From the NCBI RefSeq assembly GCF_001619985.1, contig NW_017264203.1, positions 806,001-870,000 of the forward strand: a DNA stretch of 64,000 nt, read 5' to 3'. Below the pieces are notes generated by a model that ran no database searches, had not been told where the DNA came from, and saw nothing but the letters and a program-made list of their open reading frames with translations. Below, piece by piece: positions 1-10,498 of this stretch (within the stretch, counting starts at the first letter, position 1; the number at the start of each line of letters is the position of its first letter). The position numbers were made by a program, and so were the translations under genes. The stretch comes from Xylona heveae TC161 (taxonomy: Eukaryota > Ascomycota > Xylonomycetes > Xylonales > Xylonaceae).

Positions 1-1710
1 ACGTCTGCGCCTCCCTCATACGACAATCCTTATGAACTCGAAGTGATCTTCTTGCCCTGGGGTCCGGGTTTAAAAGGCATCTGGTACCCCCCGGAAGAAT
101 TATCCAATGGTGAACTGAGTAGCACAGCGATCACAGAAGAATGGGCTGATCCGCAATTTCGTGATTCCCTGAGCAGCTCTCTCAGTAGATCGCGCTCAAG
201 CGGATATGACGGATGGGACGGTGATCCGATCCGGAGTTGGGCAGATGGCCCAGATGAATGGCTAGTGCCGCGCGCCAGCGCTCAAAACAGTACGATCTAT
301 CGCCGGTTGCAAAGTAGAGGGTTCGTTCGAAACGTGCAGATTCTAGGATCAACGGCCAAGGAAGTCATTAGTGCTGTGAGCAGTGCTTTTGGCGACATTC
401 TGGATGATCGGACTTTTGAGAACCAGTCAAACAAAGAAGATATCGGCGAGCTCAAGAAGCCTAAAAGCTGTGATTCAGATTGCATGGTTGAAATTGAGAG
501 AACTGATGCATATGAAAGACAAGGTACCTGCCAAGGGATGAGGAAACAGTCATCGAAGAACAAGATTCCACTTCTCGGGCTCCGGGCGCCTTTTATACCT
601 CTCCGAAAAATTCATAAGGATTCGCGACTTCGTTTCTTAGATCCGGATGAGCTTGTTACTCCAGCTGTTTGGACAAGTGATTTTCTAAGCCGAACCGTTG
701 TGATGCGGGCCGCCGGTGGAGCACGAAGGCTGTTTATAACTAATCGGCATGGGTACCTGCAGCCTCGCCCTCGCGACTGCTTGGCTTGGACGTGGCAAAT
801 GCTTAGAGAGCTCCCGCGAGTTCATCTGGACGAAAATGGTGAGCAACGAGAAGAGGCGGTCCCCGAAGCGGACGCCAAAGAAGCTTGTTGGCAGTGGGAT
901 CCTCGTTTGGACCCTCCAACGAGCGCAGCCTCTTCATTTGCATCTGATTCATCTTTGTACTCAACGTTAAGTATTCGTCCTTCGCGATTGGCCCAGTCTG
1001 TACGCTCAAAAAATTCCCTTTCGCCGTCACCGAAGCTTCGGGAGCCTACTCCGTGTGGGGATGGTCATGCTATGCCCATCTCTCCTCTCTCAGAATTTCC
1101 TGTTGATCGTTTGGGTTACCTTCGACGAACAAATTCTCTCAGTCTGGGCGATTCTGGAAGCGCGCTCAGTCCATCGTTCAAACGACGCTTGGTCGCTTCG
1201 CAGGTGGAAAGTGCCCCTTCCAAAACATTGTCAAAGCGGAGGCGCGTATCATATTCACCAACATTTATCCCATCACGAGATCAGAATATCACCGAACCCT
1301 GGCGGCAGCGATGCAAGTCTCCTAGCCCATTCTTCTCCGAGGTCGCGGATGGGCGAAGCCAACTGGCAATGGCAGGCGTCAAACGGGGCACAACACCTTT
1401 TGCGTACGCAACACCTCATAGTGGACCGGTGGCAATGATATCCGAGCCTTCTTCAGGAAAACCTGCATCTGCTGTCGCCAGCGACAACAACACAGAAATT
1501 CTCATTGACAACTTTTGCCACAAGACTGAGCCGGAAGAGGAGGTGTGGGAAGGAGTAGCCGACGAGGATGCTAGCCAGCATTTGGCATCGCCAGAGGCTG
1601 CTCACAGTGATGACGACAATATGCTGACATATTCACCCTCTTTGTCGGAGCAATCATACAGCGCTTATGAGAGCGACTACGACAGTAGCGATGATAGTGA
1701 AGCCGAATGA
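1..1710 (+). CDS. Partial gene of unknown function, Ser/Pro-rich, 3' part
   Basis: The reading frame is open from the first base of the window to a TGA at 1708-1710, so the start lies upstream; 569 residues are visible. I do not recognise the family. The first 40 or so residues (NPYELEVIFLPWG and KGIWYPP) look like a folded, conserved segment. A second ordered-looking block lies around residues 200-260 and contains WTSDFLSRTVVMRAAGG and a Trp-rich stretch. The rest is Ser/Pro-rich and probably disordered, with basic KRRR clusters near residues 395-415 that could act as nuclear localisation signals. The last 60 residues are strongly acidic and Ser-rich. No intron is needed in the visible part. 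Nuclear or scaffold roles are possible, but nothing in the sequence decides this. Confidence 0.75.
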   Translation, partial: TSAPPSYDNPYELEVIFLPWGPGLKGIWYPPEELSNGELSSTAITEEWADPQFRDSLSSSLSRSRSSGYDGWDGDPIRSWADGPDEWLVPRASAQNSTIYRRLQSRGFVRNVQILGSTAKEVISAVSSAFGDILDDRTFENQSNKEDIGELKKPKSCDSDCMVEIERTDAYERQGTCQGMRKQSSKNKIPLLGLRAPFIPLRKIHKDSRLRFLDPDELVTPAVWTSDFLSRTVVMRAAGGARRLFITNRHGYLQPRPRDCLAWTWQMLRELPRVHLDENGEQREEAVPEADAKEACWQWDPRLDPPTSAASSFASDSSLYSTLSIRPSRLAQSVRSKNSLSPSPKLREPTPCGDGHAMPISPLSEFPVDRLGYLRRTNSLSLGDSGSALSPSFKRRLVASQVESAPSKTLSKRRRVSYSPTFIPSRDQNITEPWRQRCKSPSPFFSEVADGRSQLAMAGVKRGTTPFAYATPHSGPVAMISEPSSGKPASAVASDNNTEILIDNFCHKTEPEEEVWEGVADEDASQHLASPEAAHSDDDNMLTYSPSLSEQSYSAYESDYDSSDDSEAE

Positions 1711-4162
1711 GGGTTTACTTCTGTGATATATCCACTTGTCATGAGGGATATGTTTGCACATTCTATCACCTCGACTCTTCAACTTTTTCAGCTCTCTCAT
1801 CTTTTCTTATATATATCACTACGCATCTTTGGCCATCACCTGTATATGAAATCCTGCGATACGTTGACTCCACTCAAGCATCTCCTATCATCAACATTTT
1901 CTTCTTTCTCTCATCTACTCTTTTTCAATTTCATCTCTACTTATTGTACTTCACCTCCCAAAACGCGCGTTATCTTTTTAGTTCGCATTCTCTGTGCTGT
2001 CAACCCAGCATCCATCTCAGCTCTTCTGGGCCTTTCATTGAGGCGGGTTGGCGTTGGAAGCATTGTCATTTTATGCATTATCAGTTTTGTCACAGCGTTT
2101 CAGCCACTATTGGATTTAGTAACAGTGGTATTTTGTCAGCCGGATCAGGATAGCATTTTTTAGGGTTTAAAAAGATGGTTTGTGGTTTTATTTTTGAGGA
2201 TGTAGATGCCTCAGATGCAGTTGCTTGTATTTACTAGGTAGTTAGAAATCAAGTTCAATCTTTTATTTATCCTCGGTCTTCCCCTATTTAATCGACCTGG
2301 AACTTGAATCGGAACCGGGCAGCAGCTGTCAGCTGTCAGTTGGATAAGCGATTTGGGAAGCAGAGGTGGGTTCTGCTAATGAAAGACCTAAAATGCTTTG
2401 AACCATGGTTTTGATGATGCTTCCGGAAGTGGTATAGAACTACTTGGTTTCTTAACGTCAAGTCACTTAATGTTTGTCTCAGATAATTTTATCATTTTTG
2501 TTTTTAATAATAAAGACGGATATTAGTGAAGGAATGACAATTTTTCTCTTTGGCCCTTTCTTGGAGCTTCGTGGATGTGATGTGCCACGGGATGGAAACT
2601 TGGCCTCCATAGGATGAAAAGGATACGATGAAACAAGATATGGTACGACCTATGCTGCCTTAATGCTCGATTATGGATCGCCCATTGTTATGCTCTGCAC
2701 TCTCTCCTTTTTGAGAGGTTTGATACAGAGATTACCGTTGACGTGCTCCTATCAGCATCCTGTTTCTTCTTCTTGATCATGTCGGGCAAATTTTTGTCTT
2801 AGATGTCGTATTGGAATTGCCAAGGATACAAAGCGTGGGAGTGGGATGAACCTGAAACATTCCCCCCTATCCTTGCTTCTGCCAGGTGCGGGACATGTGG
2901 TAACTGACCCTTCGTGAAAGGCGCAGTAACGTGCAAGAACTTACCGCATGTGTGTCATCTACGCTGATTGAAATCCTCCGTCATCATCGTCATCCCTACT
3001 TGGCAGGCTCGGCCACGAGGTTTCTATCACACTCAGCCCCGAATCTCGTCCAAGATCCATCGGAAAATTAGGTATATTCGTTTCCCGCAGCCTAGCCGTC
3101 CCTTGTCTTGTTCCAATCACCGAAGCAGGGACGAGGTGATGGGACCGAACTGACATGCTGAAGGGAACGCTGGGCAATTTGTGAGCAACAGCAGCCGCGT
3201 TGGATTTGACGCAGGCAATTACGTACGTCATCCGCTCATTGGGGGCGCTACGACTACTGGGGGGCTGACACAACCCTCCAGGGATGCACGCGAGACTCAA
3301 GAATACTCTGTACCGGCATCGACATCGACCAGTCAAAAGTTGCGGTTTGGCTTCCCCGACTGGCTAAAGCACTGATTGCCCGCATCACTCTCCCGCCCTG
3401 CTGCATTGTGTTCGCTCGTCTTTGTGCCCATTGGAAGCGTTCTCAACTTTGGATCAAAAGCGGTATGCGAGTCACAGTCTGGTTTCCTAGGCTCCTTTTC
3501 TTCAGCTACTCGTTGTGATCCAACAGAGTACTCGGTAATACTCGACTTTACTACACATCATCCCGCATCCTGATATTCAGCGCCACTTGACGGGAGACTC
3601 GGGCAACTGGCCGCAGTCTATCATCTAAGGGTACTTGATCTAAGGGCACTTGGCCATTATAGCTCAGCTTTCATCCGCCAATTTTTGGAATTTTCCCTGC
3701 ATTGTTGCTGCGCCTTTCTGCTTATTGACGGAGCTTCATTCAACTGTTCCGCGGGTTCAATAATACGGCCTCTCGACAGGGTCCGACTCGGAGGGTCTTT
3801 GAGTCTTTGTCCAGCCTGCAGCCGAGCCGAACCAGCCCCACCTAGTCAAGCAACGGCTGTTATTGTTGGCTGCCAGCCGTCGCCGCCCAGAGGGTTCCAG
3901 CGACAGCGGTACATTATTATCCTCCTGCTGCTCCACTCCATCCCGCCCCCCCGTCTGACTTGCATCACTCGCTCGTTTCTTGGCTTCGTCATTATCCAGA
4001 GAAGAACATCGAATTCGCCTTTTGTTCATCACCTCAACACAGAACTGAGCTTTGAATATCCTCATTATCAGTGTCCGATATTTATAACGACAACGTTACA
4101 GAAACATTCAATAAATTCTTATCAGTCCGACGCAATCGTGTCAGCGGTCATACGCCGACGTC
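1711..4162. other. 2.45-kb intergenic region
   Basis: This holds the 3' UTR of the upstream partial gene, then a long leader and promoter for the DUF3824 gene. The short open frames here have no recognisable composition or domain. The last 450 bases are pyrimidine-rich, with several upstream ATGs, and probably include the transcript leader. I see no RNA gene. Confidence 0.5.
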
Positions 4163-7100
4163 ATGTCCGTTGTCGTGCGAGAGCGCGAGCGCGACTGGGA
4201 GGAAGACGTCTATGAGAGTCCGAGGAGATCTTACACTACAGTTCGCCGTTATCGAGTCACACCTCGGCCATATGAAGAGGAGGATCTTGCCGTAGAGAAG
4301 GTTCGCTACGATTTACCAGTTCGTCGAGAGCCATCCGAAGTTCGAGAGTATCGCATTTCCCGTGAGTATGAGCGGGAACCGAGGCGAAGCCCCTATGAGC
4401 TAGAGAGGTATTCGCGCTCTACAGAATACTTTTCGCGGCCAGAGCCAGCGCCACAGCCGCAGCAAATCATAATCCGAAACGAGCCTCAGCCGATCATCAT
4501 TCACGAAGCACCGCGTGAACCCATTATCATTCAGCGGGAGGAGCCCCGCTATATTGAAGAAAGGCAAGTCGTTCGTCGTGAAGAACCTAGGGAAGATGAT
4601 TATATATACCAACGTCGGACAAGGGAAATCGAGGAAAACGGTCGCCGTGAACAAGACTACTACGATGAGCGTGAGTGGCGTCGCGAGCGAGGTAGAAGCG
4701 CCGAGCGTGGAGACTATAGTGAAGATGATATGAAGATTGTACGAAAGGAGACGAGGGATTACGACCATGAAAGTAGCCCTCATCACCGCAGACATTTGGC
4801 AGAGGGCATCATCGCCGGCGTTGGAGCCGCAGAGCTTATCCGCCATCACAAGAAGAAACAGGGCGAGAACCCTGGCCACCGTGGTCGACAGCTGATTGGG
4901 TCAGCCGCCTTGGGAGCAGTAGGAGCTGAGGTACTGTCGCGTGCAAGAAGCCGAATGGGCTCCCGTTCGCGCTCGAGATCTGTTTCTGTGGATCGATACG
5001 GTCGACGAAGACGCAGGCACCGAAGTCATTCCCGTGTCAAAGAGCTCGCAGGGCTAGGCCTAGGTGCAGCAGCCATTGCAGCGGCTGTCAGCTTCGCCAA
5101 TAAAAACAATAAAAAGAAGAACGACGATCGTGGTGATCGCGGTGAACGCCGAAGCCGGTCGAGGAGACGACGCCATTCCGTGACTGGGGTCGATCGCGAA
5201 AGTCGAGCCGAAAGCAAACATCGAGACCCGAAACACAGGAAGCATCGAATCGCCGAAGCTGGTGCGGCGTCCGCTGCGGCCGCTGCATTGATTGAGCATG
5301 CACGCAGTCGCAGCAGGTCGCGCCATGGCGGACGCTCACGCTCACGAAGCCGTCTTCGCAAGGGATTGCCAATTGCTGCCGCCGGGCTAGGAGGGGCTGC
5401 CGTCGCTGGCCTGTATGAGCGTAATCAGAAAGAAAAGGAGGAGGCTGAAGATAGTAGGAGACGCCATGACCATCGCAGAGGGTCAAGGTCGCGCTCGAGA
5501 TCTGCGTCTGCGCCATACTCCGAAGCAGGAAGAAGTCGAGGCACGGCGAGCGACCCCGGGTTGATCGAATACGGAGACCAGCCCGTGTATACAGCAGACT
5601 ACTATGGCGTACCTACCGGTCGGCGTGATAGTTACTACGATGGTGCTGCAGTCCCAATCGCTGCTGGGGCCGGTTATGGAGCTGCGAGATCTCAAACCTT
5701 TCCGCAGGAGCGGCAACTTAGTCGAATGAGCAGTCCCAGCTCCGATGAAGAGCGTAGAAGGCATCGAAGCAGCCGCGACCGTGGCCGCAGCGGCAGTCGC
5801 AGTCGAAGCCGTAGCCGAAGCAGACACTTGGCTGAGGCCGCAGCCGTTGCTGGAGCCGCGGGCCTTGCGGCAAATGAGATTGGCAAACGACGCGAGAGGA
5901 AGAAGCAAGATAAGGAGCGGCGACGTAAGTTTGATCATTCCACACGTGCGTGTCTCTTCCCATAACTTACCAGAGATTAATTTGTTTCACAGGTCGCGCA
6001 GAATCAGATCCGTATAGTGACGGGTATGGCGGATCCTACCACCCAGAACCATATGGCCCGCCTCCCACGGCTCCTTCAATGGCAGATTATGCCCCTTCGG
6101 ATTACTACCCCAACACGAACAATTTCCCTCCTCCGCCAACTGGCAATAATCCATACCCGCCGACTCCAGTCTACAATCCTGCAGACTATCTTCCACCAGC
6201 GCCAGGTGCGGCGGCTCCCCGGCAACTGCCCGAACACAGCGCGCACGACTACGGGCCGCCCCCAGTGACGGCACGTATGCCGGAACCTTATGCTGAGCCT
6301 TATGGAGATCCATATGGCGTGCCGCCTCCTCCCACAGGAGCTTATCGAGGTGCTGACAGTGTAAGTCCTGGTGTTGTTGCTGCTGCTGCTCCCACTGTTT
6401 TCGCTACCGATGAACCTACAACTACCCGTGCTACTACTACCGATCACATAGTAGAGGGTGGGTGTGGCGTTGAGCTCCCTCTTAATCTTGCCGGAGAACC
6501 ATGTCTAGGCTAACTTTTCCTCTTTTTTTTTGTCTGCAGATGGTTTAGCGACCCCTCGCGCGTCGTCTCACGTCTCGCTGTCTCCAGTGCAGCCTCAACC
6601 TGCTAAAACTGTTCAATTCGATTTGACCGAACACGGCTCGGAGGCTGGATATCATGAGCCTCCCGAGTATGCTGCCGGTCCTTTTACTTCTTCTGATCCA
6701 CGTAATAATATTCAAAATGATCTTTACACGAACGATTACAATAATGACGAACACGACTACGATTCCCGACACGATGATGATGCACGTCGTCACAGCCACA
6801 AAAGTCGGGAAGGCCGCGAACGTCGACGAAGACGATACCGTCCACGCGTTGATGGGTCTGAAGCTGATCCTGATGGTACTGCACCTGCTGCTGCTGCTGC
6901 TTCTCCTGGCTCGTCCAAGAATAGCCGTCATCATCGCCACCACCACCACCGTGATCGTGATGGTGATCGTGGTCATCGCGGACACCACAGCGACGATGAC
7001 TATACGTCTCGAAGAAAGAAAAAACACAGCAGTCGTCCACATGCGCATGGACGCACGTCCCGCACACATTCTGACACAGACTCCATTTCATCAAATGACA

Positions 7101-7267
7101 CGATCGAAATGCCTGATCGCTTTGACAAGGACGGGCACAAGGTGCACGAAACGGGAGATGATCCGCTCGCCGATCGATTACAAGACTTGCTCAGTGGCCA
7201 CGGCGGCAGTGGCGGTGGTGGGTTCGGCGGCCTTTTGAAGAGTCTTGCTGGGGAATTTATCGGTTGA
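4163..7267 (+). CDS. DUF3824-family RS/RE-rich protein with six Ala/Gly modules
   Basis: Exons 4163-5924, 5993-6457 and 6540-7267 give 984 residues. Intron 1 is 68 nt (GTAAGT...CAG) and intron 2 is 82 nt (GTGGGT...CAG); both are phase 1. A tempting GTAAGT donor at 6361 is rejected because it leads straight into a stop in exon 3. The N-terminal part (about 1-200) is very rich in Arg, Glu and Tyr. Residues about 205-580 hold six Ala/Gly-rich hydrophobic modules of about 18 residues (for example AEGIIAGVGAAELI) separated by Arg/Ser/Lys linkers with RSRSRS runs. The middle is Pro/Tyr-rich (YGPPPTAPS). The C-terminal third has a His/Asp-rich tract and ends in a Gly-rich segment. DUF3824 proteins are known from eurotiomycetes without an assigned function. 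RS repeats suggest phosphorylation, and the modules suggest self-association or membrane contact; both are inference. Confidence 0.85.
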
Positions 7268-8743
7268 TTTGACACGGTGTTTGGGTGGTGGAGTGGAGGT
7301 AGGGGGGAAGGGTTTAGTGAAAGGGGTAAAGGGTGGCGGTGTTAGTGGAGAGGTGGGACGATGGGACGAAAGCCAATGGTTCTTTAATGATGATATGACT
7401 TATGCCTTTTGATGATTTGTCTGTTTGTATGTGTTTTCCATTTCTTCTCTGTTTCTTTCTTTCGTCTTTTCTTTCTCCCTTTTTCATTTCCCCTTCTAAT
7501 TGTGTGCTTCGTTCTTTTCCCCTACACCTTTTCAACTATTTGTCCCCACCCCCCTTTTTTGTTTTAGTTCAATACCGTAGTTACCCCCCGCTTGAGTTTT
7601 GAGGTTTAAGTTTTGATTTTGATTCGGGATATAATGGACTGAGCTATCGAATAATGATATGATCTTTTTCTACTTCATATTCTTCTGCCTTTTCCCTTCC
7701 TTTAACCTCTTCTTACCCTTATTAGCCATATCCACATAAGGACATCTACTTGTTTACTGTTCACCAACATGATGTGACATGACATGACAAACTCAAAGTA
7801 CCTTGGTACTGTATTGTATTACCTTTCCCATCTGTTCTTCTTTCCTTCTTTCCTTCTTTCCTTCTTTCCTTCTTTCCTTCTTTCCTTCTTTCCTTCTTTC
7901 CTTCTTTCCTTCTTTCCTTCTTTCCTTCCTTTCTTCCTGTCTATTTTCCTTCTTTTCTTTTTTTCCCTCCTTTCATGCATGATCTATACATGATGGATAC
8001 ATGATAGACACATGATCAAAAATGTATTAGAAAATGCATCAGAGCATGACATTTGTGTCAAGCATGAAAGGTGTGAAGTGTGAAGTGTAAGCAGTACGAG
8101 AAGCCAGAAGTGAAGCCAGAAGCACGACATGTGTTAGTAGTGCGACATGTGCAGGTAGTGCGAGAAGTGAGAAGCGGGAAGTGAGAAGCGTGAGTGCGAC
8201 ATATCAAGCATGATAAGTTCCATGATGACACGCCTTACACGCCGACTACACAAACGGCTTGGATGATATCCTGCTCTCGTATCTTGCGTCTCATATCTAC
8301 TGTCTAGTGTCTACTGTATCATGTCTAATGTCTACGGTCCAGTGTACAGTGACTGATTGGTAATACAGTGCATATTGTCATTGTCGTTGGAGATTGAAAA
8401 GAGCATTCAACGTCGCGGGTTTCAATGGGTGATATATTTGCCCTTTTATTGGGAAAAACAAACGTACAGGGGGGAGGAAAAAAAGTATAGAAAATACCTG
8501 TATGAACCTGGCAAATGCAGAATATCCAAGTGTATTGCCATTGTACCCTGACAAGCTAATCGACATGCGCGCTTTTTGTTGATGCGCCGTATACGCCTTT
8601 TGAACTCCCTGAGAGGACGGAAATGGGGAAAAGATATAAGAGACTGTCATAGGAAAAAAGAAAGGGGCAGAAATGAAGAGACTATTTATAAAAAGAAAAG
8701 GGATAGAAAGAAAGAAAGAGAAAATATGATGACAAGGCCAAAA
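7268..8743. other. Convergent intergenic region with simple repeats
   Basis: This lies between the 3' ends of the DUF3824 gene and IMP3. It holds T-rich 3' UTR sequence, a long CTTTCCTT-type tract and a degenerate GAAGTG/GCGACATG repeat field at about 8060-8200. No gene is visible. An open frame across the tract encodes only Phe/Ser repeats. Confidence 0.6.
7837..7929. repeat. 8-bp microsatellite (CTTCTTTC)n
   Basis: About eleven and a half near-perfect copies of an 8-bp pyrimidine unit lie in the shared 3' region of the DUF3824 gene and IMP3. The tract is followed by degenerate Phe/Ser-coding pyrimidine sequence to about 7975. Confidence 0.9.
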
Positions 8744-9743
8744 TTACAGCAGGTCAAAGTCATCCAATTGGTCGCGGTAGCGCAGAATGTTGCGCTTAAT
8801 CTTGGATGAGTCGGTCCATGTGACAAAGTCTTCCATGTTCCTGCGTAAGTGAAATGTGTTAGTGAAGCTGGGTCGTACAACGCCGTGGATGATTTTGAGT
8901 ACGGATATTGTACGAGAAACACAATAAGAGCAAATGGGGGGAAATGATTAAGAAGATGAGGAAGGAACGCACCGAGTGACGAGGTATGCTGGGTCCGTAA
9001 TAACTTCTGTACCGACGCGGACATGTCCTTGTTCGATAAATTTGATGGCCTGTGAGATAACCTGAGTCAACACTTGCTCAATTGTTGCAGTAAGGAAAGA
9101 ACGGCATTTGTCTCCGTAGAAGCAATATCCACTGATGCTAGATTTCGACAATTGCAAATAGTGCAACGCATCCACTGGACAGACAAAACGTCCTCCAAAA
9201 AAAACCCAAGGATCAAATCCATCACGAACAGACAAAACCTACCCCCATAACATGGTCTGCCATTCTCAATCGAGTCATGATGACAGGCAGGCGTCTCCGC
9301 GCAAACGCACTGACAGTAACCTTGTGCTCGACATCGCTCAGTTTGCCTTTCCCTCCGCCACCAGTGCCCAGGATGCCCATGTCAAACAGCTTGGCCAATA
9401 GCAGTTCCTCGTGCCGTGTGCGCACTGGGTCGGCAGGATCGAGCTGTGAGATGCGGTGGGCTAGTTGTCGTAGAGAGCCACAGAGCCGGTTATATGTAGT
9501 GTAGTCGGAGGGTTTCTGGATCGCATATCTATGAGTTATTAGTTGAGATGATACCGAGCAGAATCACCGGCCGCGAAAAGTCGATGATTGCGAGGGCGGA
9601 GGACGGGTTGAATTAAGCGTAACAAAAAAAAAAGCATACCGTCGGATTACAGCTGCATCGCGATGTCCATTGTCCTGGGCATATGTCGTAAAGTCGACTT
9701 TTCGCAGCAGTCGCTGTTCGTGATGCTTGAGTTTGCGGACCAT
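8744..9743 (-). CDS. IMP3: U3 snoRNP protein Imp3 (S4-domain, small-subunit processome)
   Basis: Exons, in order of transcription, are 9743-9640, 9528-9243, 9049-8973 and 8840-8744, giving 187 residues; yeast Imp3 is 183. The protein starts [18 protein letters not shown], the family signature, and has the S4 RNA-binding fold near residues 108-170 ([17 protein letters not shown], then [10 protein letters not shown] and DPAYLVTR). It ends in DDFDLL, as in yeast (DDFDFS). Imp3 joins Mpp10 and Imp4 in the nucleolar U3 particle and helps U3 pair with the 18S precursor. Introns are 111, 193 and 132 nt. The acceptor at 9050 is preferred over an upstream CTCAG because it keeps the length between the HV and FIEQ motifs seen in yeast and human. 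The next gene upstream, CIA84, runs the same way. Confidence 0.95.
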
Positions 9744-10498
9744 GGTGTAGTCCTTGTCTCGGAGGTTTTATGCAGAAACAAATTCGAATTTTGGAGTTTT
9801 GCTTGGCTTTTACTCCGACAAGGAAGCCCTATCTAGCCTCAGTAGAACCAGTTGCGTAGAAAATGGATTTTTGGATTGTAGTGGAATCTCTCCAACTTCT
9901 TGCCCGTCAACTGCGGTAACTGGATTCTGGGTGAACTTTTTGAGCGGCTTAGTCATCCAGATCGAGCAAACTCTCGGGCGCCGCTAAACCAATATGGGCT
10001 CACCGCCTTCGGCGAATGGAGGTCAACTATTCCAACGGACGTCTTGGTCAACGGCGAGAGAATTAAAGGTTCATGATGATAGGGAAGGAAAAGGGCGAAT
10101 ATTTTTACGGGAATCGGCTGAGCAACTGAGACAGCGCATGAAGTAGTGATGTGATTAGAAGGCTTTTTACGTGTGCATTATTGTGGCTCTGAAGAGAATA
10201 GCATGGCCGTGACGATGATAATGATGGTACGGTCTATTTATTTAATCCATCCGAGGCGGTCGACTTTTGTCTTATCTAGCGTTATAATCTGCTGTCTAAA
10301 ATTCACACTATACACTGAAATCAAAGCCCGTAGTTTCCCAGCCAGGAATGCTGTTATCGTAACAATCGTATCATCTATGGATATATCACATATAAAAAAA
10401 TCTCGGTTGGCGATGGACCAGACCAAGAGATAAGCCGGGAACAAGTCCCAGAGCCCCAAAATCCAAGCATATGTTCAATAAAAATAACAACCCAGTCG
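9744..10498. other. Intergenic region between IMP3 and CIA84
   Basis: This is the promoter side of IMP3 and the 3' side of CIA84. It contains only short frames without an ATG-led or domain-bearing protein. No RNA gene or clear repeat was seen. Confidence 0.5.

Noticed and set aside
7784-7993. 69-codon frame across the CTTCTTTC tract
   Set aside because: It encodes only Phe/Ser/Leu repeats generated by the microsatellite.
9050-9242. C/D box snoRNA in IMP3 intron 2
   Set aside because: A GTGATGG resembles a C box, but no CTGA D box follows within the intron.
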